From positions 29,865 through 93,864 of the forward strand of contig FJUW01000074.1 in assembly GCA_900074885.1 (NCBI GenBank): a stretch of DNA of 64,000 nt. Reading direction: 5' to 3'. The translations under genes were made by a program, and so were the position numbers. The notes beneath the pieces are model-generated. The model was not told the origin of the DNA. It worked only from the letters and a program-made list of their open reading frames with translations, and ran no database searches. Each line of letters opens with the position of its first letter. The first letter of the stretch is position 1. Of this stretch, positions 43,135 through 54,560 are shown one piece after another. The stretch is from Rhynchosporium graminicola (Eukaryota; Ascomycota; Leotiomycetes; Helotiales; Ploettnerulaceae).

Positions 43135-46017
43135 CTATACGCGGCTGAAATGTGAAGCTAACAAGCCAGAGATACCTGTCATACCAATGTTGTGACCGTT
43201 GTCTTCTTCCTCGTCGTCTTCAATCACTTCTAAAGAAAAGTCAGCCTAGTTTTAAGTTGCACGATAACAACTCATTTGGACCTACCAAACCGATTCAATG
43301 GAGCTGCTTTTTCCTTCTTCTTTATGTACTCCAAAGCTGCCTTCTTTGTCGTTTCTGTTCCTTGAGTAATTGCCTTCCTGGTTGGCTCGGGTGGTGCTTC
43401 GATTCTGGTCGTAGTCTGCTTGATCTCGTCGATGCGATCACTCATGCTTTCTAGAACCTGCTGTTGCTTCTGATACAAGAGTTAGCTCAAACCCTGGCCA
43501 AAATATTAGCAAGGGAAGGTTTTACTTCATGTGCCAACTTATAGACTCGGGCTGACGCATCCTTAGACCACGCTTCCAAGTTTTTGACCTTCTTTCTCAT
43601 TTGACCGGGATCTTTCTCGTCCGCTGTGACTGAGATTTCATCGCAGAGCTTCAGACCAGGCATGATACTCGACATGGAAAGCTCACACCACATGCTAGCG
43701 ATGTCACCAAAAACGCCAAAGTACGAGCGGATAGTGACCGCGGCGCTATACACTTGCTTTGGCAGAGATTAATACTTTTATTATTACAAGAAATAATGCT
43801 TTTGGGATGAACATACCGAAGCTTGAAAGTCGGTGAGTGTGTAGTCTCCAATCTTGATGTCCTTGTTAGGATCGGTACCATCAGCCGCAACAATTGCTTT
43901 GATTGTCTCAAGGAAGGGATCGACCTGGTACTTGATTGAGATACCAATGACTGCGGCAATCGCCTCAAAGAAGCGGACAAGCTTTGTAATCTGTTCCTTC
44001 AAGTTGATGATGAGTTTGATGCACTGGATCAGAATTGACTTGACCTCAGTCTGCACGGGACGATTAGCATCAGCCCTGCTCAGTGAAAGGTTATATGATA
44101 CTCACCAAGGTCAGATTGGATGATGTAAGTCGTGTCAGCTCTGCCTGGACGGAACCCAACTTGTTCTGTTGAGAAACAAGAACTTCAGAGGCCTTGCCAT
44201 AGTTTGATTGAGTCGTACTTAACATATCCTGGGTGGTACTCAGGCGGTTCTTGGCAGCTTCTAAGACCGCTTGCGCCTGCGCTGTTTTGGCATTGATCTG
44301 AGCAGTCTGTACTGCGGGATCTAGAGGAGCGCGAAGTGGTACCTAAAAAGTACCATCAGCCATGATAATACATTTTATACTATGCGGTGGTTAACGTACT
44401 CCATTAGCAGCTGCGCCAGGGAGTGATCTCGAAACTGCCATGAGGGTATTTGCCTTCTGATATTGGGCTGCGAAGCCAGATTGCCATTTCTTGACGGCTT
44501 CGGATTCTTTAGTTGGGAACGTGTAACTTGGGCTCTTCGACTTTTCGACTTCTCCCTGAATCTCTGCAGCAACCTGCCGTGCTCTGGTCAGTCCATGAAT
44601 TGTTGGGTCAATGGGTAGTACTAACTCGAGCAGAAACCTCCAAGATAGTCCGAAGTGTCTGGCTTGGCTCCTCTGCGGTGGCGATGGTGTTGAAGAGTTT
44701 CTTGTGATCATCGAACATCGTTTGAAGAAACTTGATGCTAGATCTGGCCCCTTCTTTGGATTCGTTACCCTGGGCTGCCATGTCCCAATTAATGTTTCCA
44801 TCTTTACCGTTGAGAATTACGTGCATTGTGGACAGAAAGGTGTTGATCTTTATTACATGGGAGTACGCAGGGTCAGTGGCCTGTGGTATAAGAGTCTGTG
44901 GTTGAGTTACGGGAGCTGTCGGGGATGTCCCATTCCCATTTGCTGTAGGGGTGCCAGTCTCTTTTGAGGGGTGGACAAACGATCCTACGATACCTGCACC
45001 AGTCTTTATCTTCGCCATCGGATTCAAGTTGTCCAAGAGGGCCGGAATTGCTGCATTCAAGGCGGTAGTTAAGGCGCCCGCTAAGTCTCCAACAATCTGT
45101 TGGCCCATCAAATCCCAGCTGTCGAGAAATTCATTAGTATTTGCAGCTGGAGAAGGCGATATGACATGTGGATTATTCTCACCCAGAAGGAAACGAGTCA
45201 GATGCCTTCTTGAAAGCTTCTGATGCAAGCTTGATTTGTTCTCCCATTTTTTCGGATGCCTTTCTTGCTTCGTCGACAGCTTCTTTCTGGTACTCCAGGC
45301 GAGTCTGCTCTGCAGCAAGGCAGACCTCATTGCTCAGCAATTGATCTCGGGTTGTGTTCTCTTCTTCGACACAAGCTGCGTGCATCTCGCAGACGTAGTA
45401 CAACCAGTCTTCAAACTTCTTGTCCATGGCTTGGGAAGTTTCGAGGCACTGCTGTGCTGCATCCTTCAAAGTATTGAGCTGAGGCTTCAACATCTTCTTT
45501 GCATCGTTTGGGTGACCTATGATATCAATAATTTGGTTGATCTGGAGGGTATTAGCTCGATTGGAAAAACACCATGTTGTGAAGGTGCCGTCTCACTTTG
45601 CTATCCACGGTCTTGGAAAGATGCATGATGACACCCATACCATTCTCCGCCTCAAGGAATGCATATCGTCCCATGTTGTTACATTCGACAAGATTTGCTT
45701 GTATAGATGTATACCTGATCACGTTGGTCAGTTGGATTGATGATCTCACGTAGCAAAGAGTCTTACTGCAGGTATTTAAATCCCGTATCTTTTGGAGGTG
45801 TGAGGGTGACAACGGCTTTGGGCGACGAACTTGCTGCCAGGCATGCGCCCATACAGTTAATAGCAGTAGGTGCCGATTGCAAGAGTTCTTCCCAGCTAAA
45901 CTGAAAGATCAAGGAGCTTTTCATCTCCCCAACGACTTGTTCAGTAAGATTGGGTGCCAAATCACGGGCCTGTTGTGCTTGAAGCACCACACTCAAGTCT
46001 TTAGCATTGGATGGCAT
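43135..46017 (-). CDS. Large alpha-helical protein of a divergent pair, 10 exons, 791 aa
   Basis: Intact gene; all introns have GT...AG ends and keep phase. Exons: 46,017-45,767; 45,714-45,597; 45,541-45,183; 45,118-44,626; 44,573-44,400; 44,342-44,106; 44,050-43,817; 43,756-43,526; 43,469-43,286; 43,229-43,135. Introns are 52-64 nt, several with CTAAT/CTGAC branch sites. There is no signal peptide. Most of the protein is predicted long helix or coiled coil (Ala/Glu/Lys/Gln-rich). Two hydrophobic stretches interrupt it: AGALTTALNAAIPALL near residue 260 and FFEAIAAVIGISI near residue 560. The C-terminus is acidic (VIEDDEEEDNG). A TATA box lies about 105 bp upstream. The divergent neighbour is also helical. 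I cannot name the family; a membrane-inserting helical protein is a possibility. Confidence 0.8.
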
Positions 46018-46117
46018 TTCGAATGGGCTTGAGGGTTTTGACGTTTTAATCAAATGTATTGTAATGATGGAGTGAGGAACTGTAAGTTGATCATTGTGAC
46101 GAAAGACGTAATAGCTG

Positions 46118-46126
46118 GTTTATATA
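46118..46126 (-). promoter_or_regulatory. TATA box of the 791-aa gene
   Basis: The minus strand reads CTATATAAA, about 105 bp before the ATG at 46,017, inside the 760-bp shared promoter region (46,018-46,777) of the divergent pair. A gatatatatc word near 46,370 could also matter. Confidence 0.45.
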
Positions 46127-46777
46127 GAAGAACTCGTAGGACTGTGCATGAACCCCCTTAGCATCTGGCTAGTTCTATAGAGCAGTAGATCTTCCTTCTT
46201 TACAGATCTGTATCTAACATATAGCATGTGAACGCTTCGATCTCCTTACTTCCTTTTGCGCCGCTATTCGTGGTCTATCCGGCCGAACAGGGTGACATCA
46301 CGTTGAAGGAGTAGGAGAACAGCTAAGTCGGCGCTAATCCGGGGTGAACACATGCTTGCGATATATATCTTAAGTAACATTCACTAGGCTAGCAATACAA
46401 GACCGCTCTGCCCAAGCCACAAGCACGCAACTCACATCCTTGATGCATTAGAGTGCGAAGATAAGTTGCAAATGGAATGTCACCCATGGCTACGGTAGGC
46501 CGACGTATGCAAGGGCAGACAAACATCTAAAGCGGCGTGATCTTTATGGACATTACGTGAGAATTCTCTCGAGCAGGCCTTGGTCGTTCTAGTATTCCTC
46601 ACTTTATTTGTAACCTCACAGTAGTTTGATTAATCTTCCAACTAATTGACTTATCATATAAGTTCAACAAGAGAGCTCATTGCAACGACCAGCACACCCC
46701 TTTGCTTCATAACATCTTTTTACCTTGTTTCATTATTCCCCAATTCTCGAACGTTACAGAAGCAGTCCCAGTCCAGA

Positions 46778-48058
46778 ATGGAAAAATACCAACAGATCAT
46801 GGAAATGTGGCTTCCAGGCTTCCAGCAGCGCTACAGTCTCAAACTCGAGGCTACAGATGTTCAGATGCAGCTAACAACGCTTGGTCGCCGACTCAACGAG
46901 ATTTCGACGGGCCTCAATGATGCAGTCGTGTCCAGCTCGCGTGAGACCATTGATAAATTGGAGATCGCAATGTCCAAAGTTTACAAAATTGCGGTATTTC
47001 TTCGTGGGGACTATGATGCCCGTGATGTAGACGACGAACATAAGAAGGCGAGAGGGAAAAAGGATGTAATTGACCCAACTGTGTTGGCGTTCGCAGAAAT
47101 GCAAGCAAGAGCGGAGGAAGGATTGCGCCAAATCGGAAATTTCCACAGCCAGGTGATATACCAAATTTTTCGAGTCAGTTCTCGATTTAAAGCTGATATT
47201 TCTTCCAGGTCATGGAAATCCAAAATACCGGGATTGCGCCTCTGAAGCAAAAGATCACTCAGATGATCGAACAAAATATCACAGAACTCGAGTCGATTCA
47301 GAATCAAATCAACACTGCAGAGTCAAGCTGCCAAAACATGCAACAGTCCCTTAAGACTCAAACAGATGCTGTGCAATCTTTGGAGAAGAAGATTGCGGAG
47401 TCCGAAACTGCAGCAACATTCAGCGACATCGGCGTAAAGCTCTCTTCCTTCCCTTTACTGTACAAAGAGCTGACTATCGCCATAGTTTTCCATCTTGACT
47501 TTCGGGATAGGAAATTTGATAAATCATGGGCCTTTAGACCCTTTCAACCTGCATGGCGAGCTGGATGATGCTCGCCGTCGATACTCTGATGCCGTTTCAT
47601 CCCTAAAAACAGCAAAGGGAAGGTTGACTGAGTTGTGCCAATCCAAGGCCGCACTCGAAAGTAGCCGGGCCACGCATAGCCAGCTCCAGGTAGAGATGCC
47701 ATCGCTGCAAACAGAAGCTACAATAACCGAATCTCGCTGTATCATGCTGCAAAACCAGTTCAGTGTTCTTAAAGATACGTCTACCAAGCTCGACCTGAAA
47801 GTCCGCAAAGTTCAAGGCGATGCGCTGGTTACCAGAAGCACTGCCTATTCCAAAGACGAATTTGTGGCGGGCTTGTTCGAGATATGTACTGACGCATTGA
47901 TTCACTCTCGTCTTATGGACGAGGTACAAATGATCAAGGGAGAGATCTTTGCAGAATATGGTGGTCCCATTCCCGACGAGATCGCGGAAGCAGGGTACGC
48001 AGTCGAGGAGAAGCTCAAGATGCGCAATACATTGCCTAGTATCAAGGCTCGGCTCTGA
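46778..48058 (+). CDS. Alpha-helical partner protein, 3 exons, 390 aa
   Basis: Exons are 46,778-47,152, 47,209-47,433 and 47,486-48,058. The 56-nt and 52-nt introns have GT...AG ends; the second has a CTGAC branch site. The frame is open upstream to 46,646 but only through a TTG, so the ATG of MEKYQQIMEMWLPG is chosen; catataag about 120 bp upstream may be its TATA element. The protein is nearly all helix: a long N-terminal helical region (residues 1-195), one hydrophobic stretch FSILTFGIGNLI (about 200-212) and a second helical region to residue 390. Neither it nor its neighbour has a signal peptide. Helix-hydrophobic head-helix at 390 residues resembles the layout of ClyA/HBL-type alpha pore-forming proteins; that is inference from shape, not from homology. 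Confidence 0.82.
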
Positions 48059-48059
48059 T

Positions 48060-49584
48060 TAGAGAGCAAGAAAATGTTACGGTTATTCAATATGATCTGT
48101 TTGTAGAGTAATGGAATCCTTTACTCTATATGTTGCGCAAATGTGCTGCGCTGTTCTGATGAAACATTGTACATACTCGTCCCAATTACAAATAGTCGCT
48201 ATGTTTTCTACACAAGCCAAGCATGCGATCTTGATCAGTGTTACACAATGGAGCTATTCTACAAGTCGGAACTGTGATTGCTCGAGATGTAATGCACGGC
48301 CTAAGTTGACCATGCGAGTGCTGACGATAGATTCGAGCTGGCGATGGGTAGGAGAAAGGGTGTGAGTAGATCACCTATCTTGATGCATTGCTTATTGTAA
48401 ATTCCGTCATTGATGTTCAGTACTAACTCATTAAGAGTGGGTCTTGACGACTCTACTTCGGGGCCATAAAAATTGTGGGGTCAAGTCACTCCCATACTTA
48501 CAAGATAAGATAAGCTATAAGTGGCTATTGATGTGTATTCATCGCTAAGCTCGATGATCTACTGTATAGGAAAGAGGCAGATGAAAAAGCTAATTCGGGA
48601 TAGAACAGAGTCCCTAAGATAGTTGTGCCCATTGGCTGACAAGCCGGCCGTCATAGCGCCGCCTCCCGCCGTCAAAGCTGTGGTCAACAATGTGCGAAAA
48701 GGAAGACTTGGCGAGGATAAACATTTATCTATGGTGTAATGTCTTTCGGCCCTTTTTATTAGCCTGATCAATACAGCAATATTTCGCGAGGCTGCTCCCA
48801 GAAACGAGAGCTAATGCGGATGATATAAGACGGCGCTCCGGTCATACGCGAGCCAGTTGTGAAGCGAGCATTCAGCGCGGCGCTCCCGAAGCTGATGTTG
48901 CGCCTGCTTTACACCACACCACAAACTTTATATATCAATACATTGCTGCTTTACAGACGTAAGACTGATTCAACATATGCACCGATTGTCCAAGCGGCGA
49001 TTCATGTGCAGTAGCTCTACTTGTGCAAATCGAATATTGACTCAGCCGGATATCATGGCGCCGCTGTCAGAGCTTTCGGTTATGCCTGCTTCTTTTGGAC
49101 CAATTGTTTTGCAGCGGGAAATTAACCATAACCTTTGATACCTCCGGTAGACCAAGACACGATCTGATTGCATTCCTCGGAATAATGCCTGTCTGTGCTT
49201 TCATGTAGCGTTAATCGTGCAGTGTGAAGTGGAATACTGGGGATAGCTCTCCCTATCCACATCATATGCATACTAAGCTAATGATTTAAAAACAAGATGC
49301 GAGGTCACTCTATGATACATGACAGATTATCTTCCATTTTCCTTCCATCAAGTCTCTTTGTTATCAATTGCTCTAAAGGGCAAACTTCAAGAGGCGTTTA
49401 AGCTATGTCAACAGCGCTGTCTCCTTGTTTGAGGCGCTAAGTGGAAACAAAGTGCCTTGGCAATATTTTAGAGCATATAGCCACGCAAAATGATACCTAG
49501 TGCTCATGACATGGGATTTAATTTGAAACGAAACTGCCAAATCGTTGTCTACGGCTTGCGTTAAACTTCATGAGCTGCCATGCC
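48060..49584. other. Gene-poor stretch after the helical pair
   Basis: It holds the 3' flank of the 390-aa gene. Short frames (48,111-48,365, 48,559-48,771) have no recognisable content. Confidence 0.45.
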
Positions 49585-49700
49585 TACTCGCTTTCTCCGT
49601 GGGTCTGAGCCTGTGCACAGTGGGTTTCCAGGGAATATTTGGTTATGATTGACCCGTGTCTTAAACCCTGTCAGGTTCAGACCCACGGAGAAAGTGAGTA
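49585..49700. mobile_element. 116-bp inverted-repeat element (MITE-like)
   Basis: The left arm TACTCGCTTTCTCCG TGGGTCTGAGCCTG (49,585-49,613) and right arm (49,672-49,700) are 29-bp inverted copies with two mismatches. If the outer TA on each side is the target duplication, the ends fit a Tc1/mariner-type MITE. The 58-bp interior has no coding potential. The transcript could fold into a hairpin. Confidence 0.7.
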
Positions 49701-52455
49701 CAGAGTACATTCATATTGATTGATGATCTCAGGAGTAAACCCACGGTCGCTACTGCAATAATAATATCCACGTCATTTCGGTAGCTTCAACTGAGGAGCC
49801 TGATTCAGCTTGAGAGATCTTCACTTCTGTTGTACAGACTTGAGATTGGTTAGGATATTCTTTATCGTGTTACCGCTTCTATGGTACGCGAGAGTACGTT
49901 GATGATAGCGCGATTTCTAGGTTTAATGTCACTGGTCAAGTGGAGCGCGAAATAATATCGCTTAACCTCGACCAGTAACAATGTTTAGCAAACTTAGATA
50001 CTGGTGGTCGGCAAAACTAACGTTTATCTGCGGTTGCAGCGAAAATTGGGTGATCAGGACTAGTATTTAATAAGCGCCAGTATCGAGTTATTTGAAGCTC
50101 CCAACATTGACAGATACAGATACCCAGAATAGCAGGCGCTATTCAACGTTCTTGGTGACTTCTGAAACAGCGAGTTCTTTGGTAAAAAGGTACTGTACCC
50201 ATTGATTCAAATCTCCGAGAGTATCTGAGCTGCATGTAACAAGGGGTCTTGAATGCTATCAAATCTCTTTTTGCACGTCATATTACCTGCTAATATAGAA
50301 TAGATGTCGAAATCAAAAGAGATAGTGAAGGCTTCGATGCTGTGGATCGTCCTATCAAAATTTCCGTCGACATCGGCAATATTTGTCTAGTTGCCCATTA
50401 CCACCGGACTGATTGGGATCGGCATCTCAAAGTGACTTCCACTGAAGCTAGGTCGTGAAAAACCCCAAACCATACCAGAAAGTTCACGCTGTCTTCATGT
50501 GATAGGCCAATGCCACAGAAATCGAGGTTGTAGGCTTGTAGGATTTACTCGGTGATCGCCTCACTCACCATTTTGACTTTGACATTACACAAGATACCAA
50601 GACGACGGAGGCACTAAATCGAAACACATGTCAGCAAGCCCTCTCGCGAGACTTTTGTCGTTTTCTATCACAACAGGCATGGTATGCGCCAACCTAAGGA
50701 CATCAAATATCAAAGCAGTCTTCTGCTGATCAGATAGACTAGCCATTCGTTGTTCAGCCTACATATGACACGAATTAACGCCACCCAGTCGTTTTAAGGC
50801 CGAGCTAGGTTTCTCCGGGACTCGAATCAAAGCAGCCCTCCGATATGCGACTTGTGACGTTATGGTCAATCTTGATTGCTGCTAATTGTTCTTTATCTCA
50901 GAAGTGTGAATACTGTTGCTGGTAAGTGAAGAAAGTCGTTAAATGGTCCACAAATAGTCCACAGAATAACAAGCCGTCATTTTTGGAAGTCACTATTCCT
51001 AATGCTACAGGTAGCTTGTTTCAGTGGTAACACGCTGAAATATCGTGATGCCCATTTACGGAGTAGCTGGGCTGGCGTAGGCTCAGTAGCTGCTTGCGTG
51101 AAAGTCTTTAGAAAACCTTATTTATCGAACACTTCAGATAAAAGGAAAATTAAATAAATCCTGTGGACGAGGCATATCCTCATTCAGAGACGACCTAATG
51201 CAAGACAATGGAATGGTGCTAATACTAATCAGGGTGACCCCTAGTTTGTTCGCACTGGTATATAAATCGTACTGGAATATAAACTTTGAATCAAATATTT
51301 GAAGTTTACTTCCCTTGGTTTTTGCCGGGCTTCTTCTACCTTCCTGTCCAATTTTCGTATTTCTATGCGATCCAATCAATTCTTTGTTTCGCTATTTGGA
51401 ATTAGTAGAGAGCTATATTAACCAAAAGCAAAATCCCTTGCGCTGACTGCACAAATTAGACATTTCTGCACTACGGGTATACCTCAAGGCAAGCCCTCTT
51501 TCAGCGCTGTACTCCTAAGCTAGAAAGTCTCCTTGGAAACTTCGCTGTCAGCGATGCAATTCGACACCAGCTCAGAGAAGTTGTCATTGAGCAGATACAA
51601 AATGACAAAGTACCCGACCTCAAATCCACATTCACTACCGTGTCGAATTACTCTCAAGACTTCGTTCAATAGGTCTTTCGTCCCTTTCAGGAGGTGGTTC
51701 CTCGTCCCGTAAACCTAAATATTCTCAACCATCATGTATCACTCGCAGAACATGATGCAGAAATCCTGAGAGCCATCCGTTGTCCCCTCCAGCTGAAACC
51801 CTGCGCTCTCATACATCAGAGAGTGATAGTGGTATAATTACTGCATCTTCTTCTGCAGTCTCGTTGTAGTAAATTACCCTTCTCCTGATGTATGCTTGGC
51901 TGTCGACTAATGCCTGTTTAAAATGCCAGCAGTCATACAAAACATGAGAAGTCCAAAGCATCTGTTTTGAGAACCCATATAAGGGGGCCATCTTCAGTTG
52001 ATAATCAAAGAGGAATTTTCAGATTGAGACTATACACTGAATAATCATCAGTATCATGACTGCAAGACACGATGCTGCAGAGAAGCCAAGGATTAAGCGA
52101 AAAAACAACAGTCTATTCCACGAATTTAATCTAATCTAATCTATTCTATTCTATTCTATGTGCAAAAATTTCAAATCGTTAGGTTGACAGCGAAATTACC
52201 CTCGCGCAAGGGTATAAGACAAAGGAAATAAGTAAGGAAATAAAGAAAGATCAGGAAAGCATCATATGTCCTCCACCTCTTCAACCCCAGACGGAAAATC
52301 GAGGAAGAGGGGTGCGAGTTCCAGGGCTCAGATCATAACACTTTGAATCCGTCTGAAAGACCTCCGAGAAAGCCGACCGAACTGTCGCCACTCCGTTTAA
52401 ACGCAGATGCACTATTCGATCAGAGTCAGCAAGGTCCCAAATATGACTTTTGAAT
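49701..52455. other. Gene-poor stretch with two possible gene remnants
   Basis: The minus strand near 50,600-50,745 reads MASLSDQQKTALIFDVLRLA and stops after about 50 codons. The plus strand near 51,500-51,790 reads RCTPKLESLLGNFAVSDAIR and continues past one stop. Neither has a family motif. A (TAATC)(TATTC) pentanucleotide run lies at 52,127-52,160. Confidence 0.4.
52127..52160 (+). repeat. Pentanucleotide microsatellite
   Basis: About three TAATC units followed by about four TATTC units. Confidence 0.8.
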
Positions 52456-52855
52456 TCAAGTACGTACTTGGTAGGTAGTGATATAAGTGCAAGAGCAATA
52501 ATCATGCTAGAGAAAGAGAAGAGCGGTTAGCCTAAACGTCGTCTTATCTCAATCATTGTGATAGTCGAGAAGAGTTCTGTCTTACAGGAGCATGGCAACC
52601 ACGACCTGTCCCTTGTCCAGGGCACCCAGTCACAGCTGGGTTGTGGTGTACGAACCAGTGCTTGACTTTCGACCAAAAGTTCGGGTCTGCTTCGCGGGCA
52701 GCGACAGGGTGCAAGCCGAGACGGATCTTTGCGGCTTCGAATCTCTCCATGAAATCGGCCGGAGCGGTCTCGATTGGCTGAGTTACGTTGGCTGGGTGTG
52801 CGATAGCACCGAGGGCCATAGTAAGGAGAAGAGCGGTGGAGAAGTTGAATTGCAT
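52456..52855 (-). CDS. Small secreted protein with C-terminal cysteines, 2 exons, 106 aa
   Basis: Exon 1 is 52,855-52,586. A 79-nt intron follows (GTAAGA donor, CTAAC branch site, TTTCTCTAG acceptor). Exon 2 is 52,506-52,456, ending in TGA. The signal peptide is MQFNFSTALLLTMALGAIA. The mature part has Asp/Glu and Arg/Lys-rich sequence and then four cysteines close together (GCPGQG, RGCHAP, DYCSC). Without splicing the frame would end at residue 100; splicing adds two cysteines, giving an even number, which supports the intron. The minus-strand TATATAAAG at about 53,057-53,065 is a TATA box 200 bp upstream. No family recognised; a secreted effector or defence-type peptide is possible. Confidence 0.65.
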
Positions 52856-54389
52856 ATTTGCGGTTTGAAGACTTTGATCGTCGAAAAGTTAAGCTCTAGA
52901 GGTGTTAGCTTCTTCGCTGAGAAGAAACAGGAGATGGATTAGATGGATGGGATGTTTACTGTGAGTTGGTTGGTAGTTGAGTGAGTGTAGATGATTCTTT
53001 GTTGAGGCTGTTGAGTGATGGTGAGTGATGATGAGAGCAGAAGTGCAGAGCAGGCTCTTTATATACATTTCCCAAGCCGTATGTATTCAGCTAAAGAACA
53101 TCGTTCAATCCTTCGTTCCACAAAAATATGTGTGCTGAACCACAAGACTTTTCCCTAATCGAAAGATAGAGGATGATCAAAGTCAACCCATATTTTCCCA
53201 TACAGTGGCTCAATAATTGACTGGTCCGCGTCAAATCTTAGTTCGACACAAAGATATAGTGGTACCATTGGATGCAAGGCTTGACTCTTTCTGGTGGTGT
53301 ATCCATCCCGTGGAAAATCAAATATATTCTGACTCCACCTTATATTGGTTCAGTCCAGGTCATTTATTGACTGATCGCTAAGATGCAAGCGTTTCCAAGT
53401 GTCCTTGTGCAATTGACCATTAAAGAGCTCCATGATGACGAACGTGGCTCAAGTCGGCAGCTTTCGACAATTCTAATGATATAGTACTCTGCATATGAGG
53501 CTATCCACTTCCATATCACGTAGAGTGATCTACTATCACATGGAGCTCATGTTGGGCCCCCTTAGAAAATGCAATGGAAGAGTGTGTCTCCTGACGCTCC
53601 TACTACTCCTTTAGAGAAAGTCTAATAAAGTTTAACGTGCATATTCAATCCGTTTGAGGGTGTTGACTCAAGCTGTAAAACGCAATACTTTGATAGTGTG
53701 TTGTTGAGAGTGCAGCTTTGTGGGTCTAAGTGAAACTCTACACTCATCTACGTGTGTTTCTTAGGATATGACTTTTTATTCTTCACACTACAACTCGAGT
53801 CATATTGTCTTTTCAACATTTTTTTGGTGATCCTCCATATTTACCCCCATCTTTCTTAACGTGTCAGGGTGGGTGATAGAAAACGTGGCAGGTGAGTAGA
53901 CTCCTCAAACAACCTTGGGAGATGGTTAAGAGCGAAGATTTTGGATGTATCATCCGGCAGTTCGTTGCAGTGGACAAGGGATGGTTTGCCGGGTACACTA
54001 TGGAGATGCCATGATTCCAGCTGGTACACGACAGACGTGCTGGTTATGACTACCTGCAGCTAGAGAAAAATTAATCAATATCGAGTCGTGTATCCATCAG
54101 CCTCAAGAATTTCTCTAGCAACCAACTAGGAAGCGTGGTTCAGTCACGCCAAAGCGATAGAAGTCGCCGCAGCTTGTTCACTTGTAAGAAAAGAGGAGCA
54201 ACAATAAAGCCTGGCCTACATCAATTTCTTTGGATACGACTATTTTGTCATCAAGATACAAGGAACACCCATACCTGCTCTCAACCCTGCAAAATGCACC
54301 CATGCTCATCTATCTCGATAAATTAAGCGTAAAAACATCCCCGTCAGCCTATACTCACTTCTATAATTGCCTCTAGAAGGATTCCGCTA

Positions 54390-54560
54390 CACCGTATTCA
54401 CTTTATGAACCATCTAGTTAATGATATACGCCCTATTAATCTGATCAGATCGTACTATTCAAATTTTTATAGGTGGCTTCGTGAGCTTAGAAGTACTAGA
54501 ATACCCCCCCACCTTCTCATGATTTCTCCAAGTCAATTGAGCAAGCTAAAGCAGTTCACG
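54390..54560 (+). repeat. Degraded copy of the interior of the 31.4-kb element
   Basis: ttcaaattttta...agaagtactagaatacccc and tgatttctccaagtcaatt resemble 31,650-31,735 in the same orientation. The terminal arms are not visible here. Confidence 0.5.
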
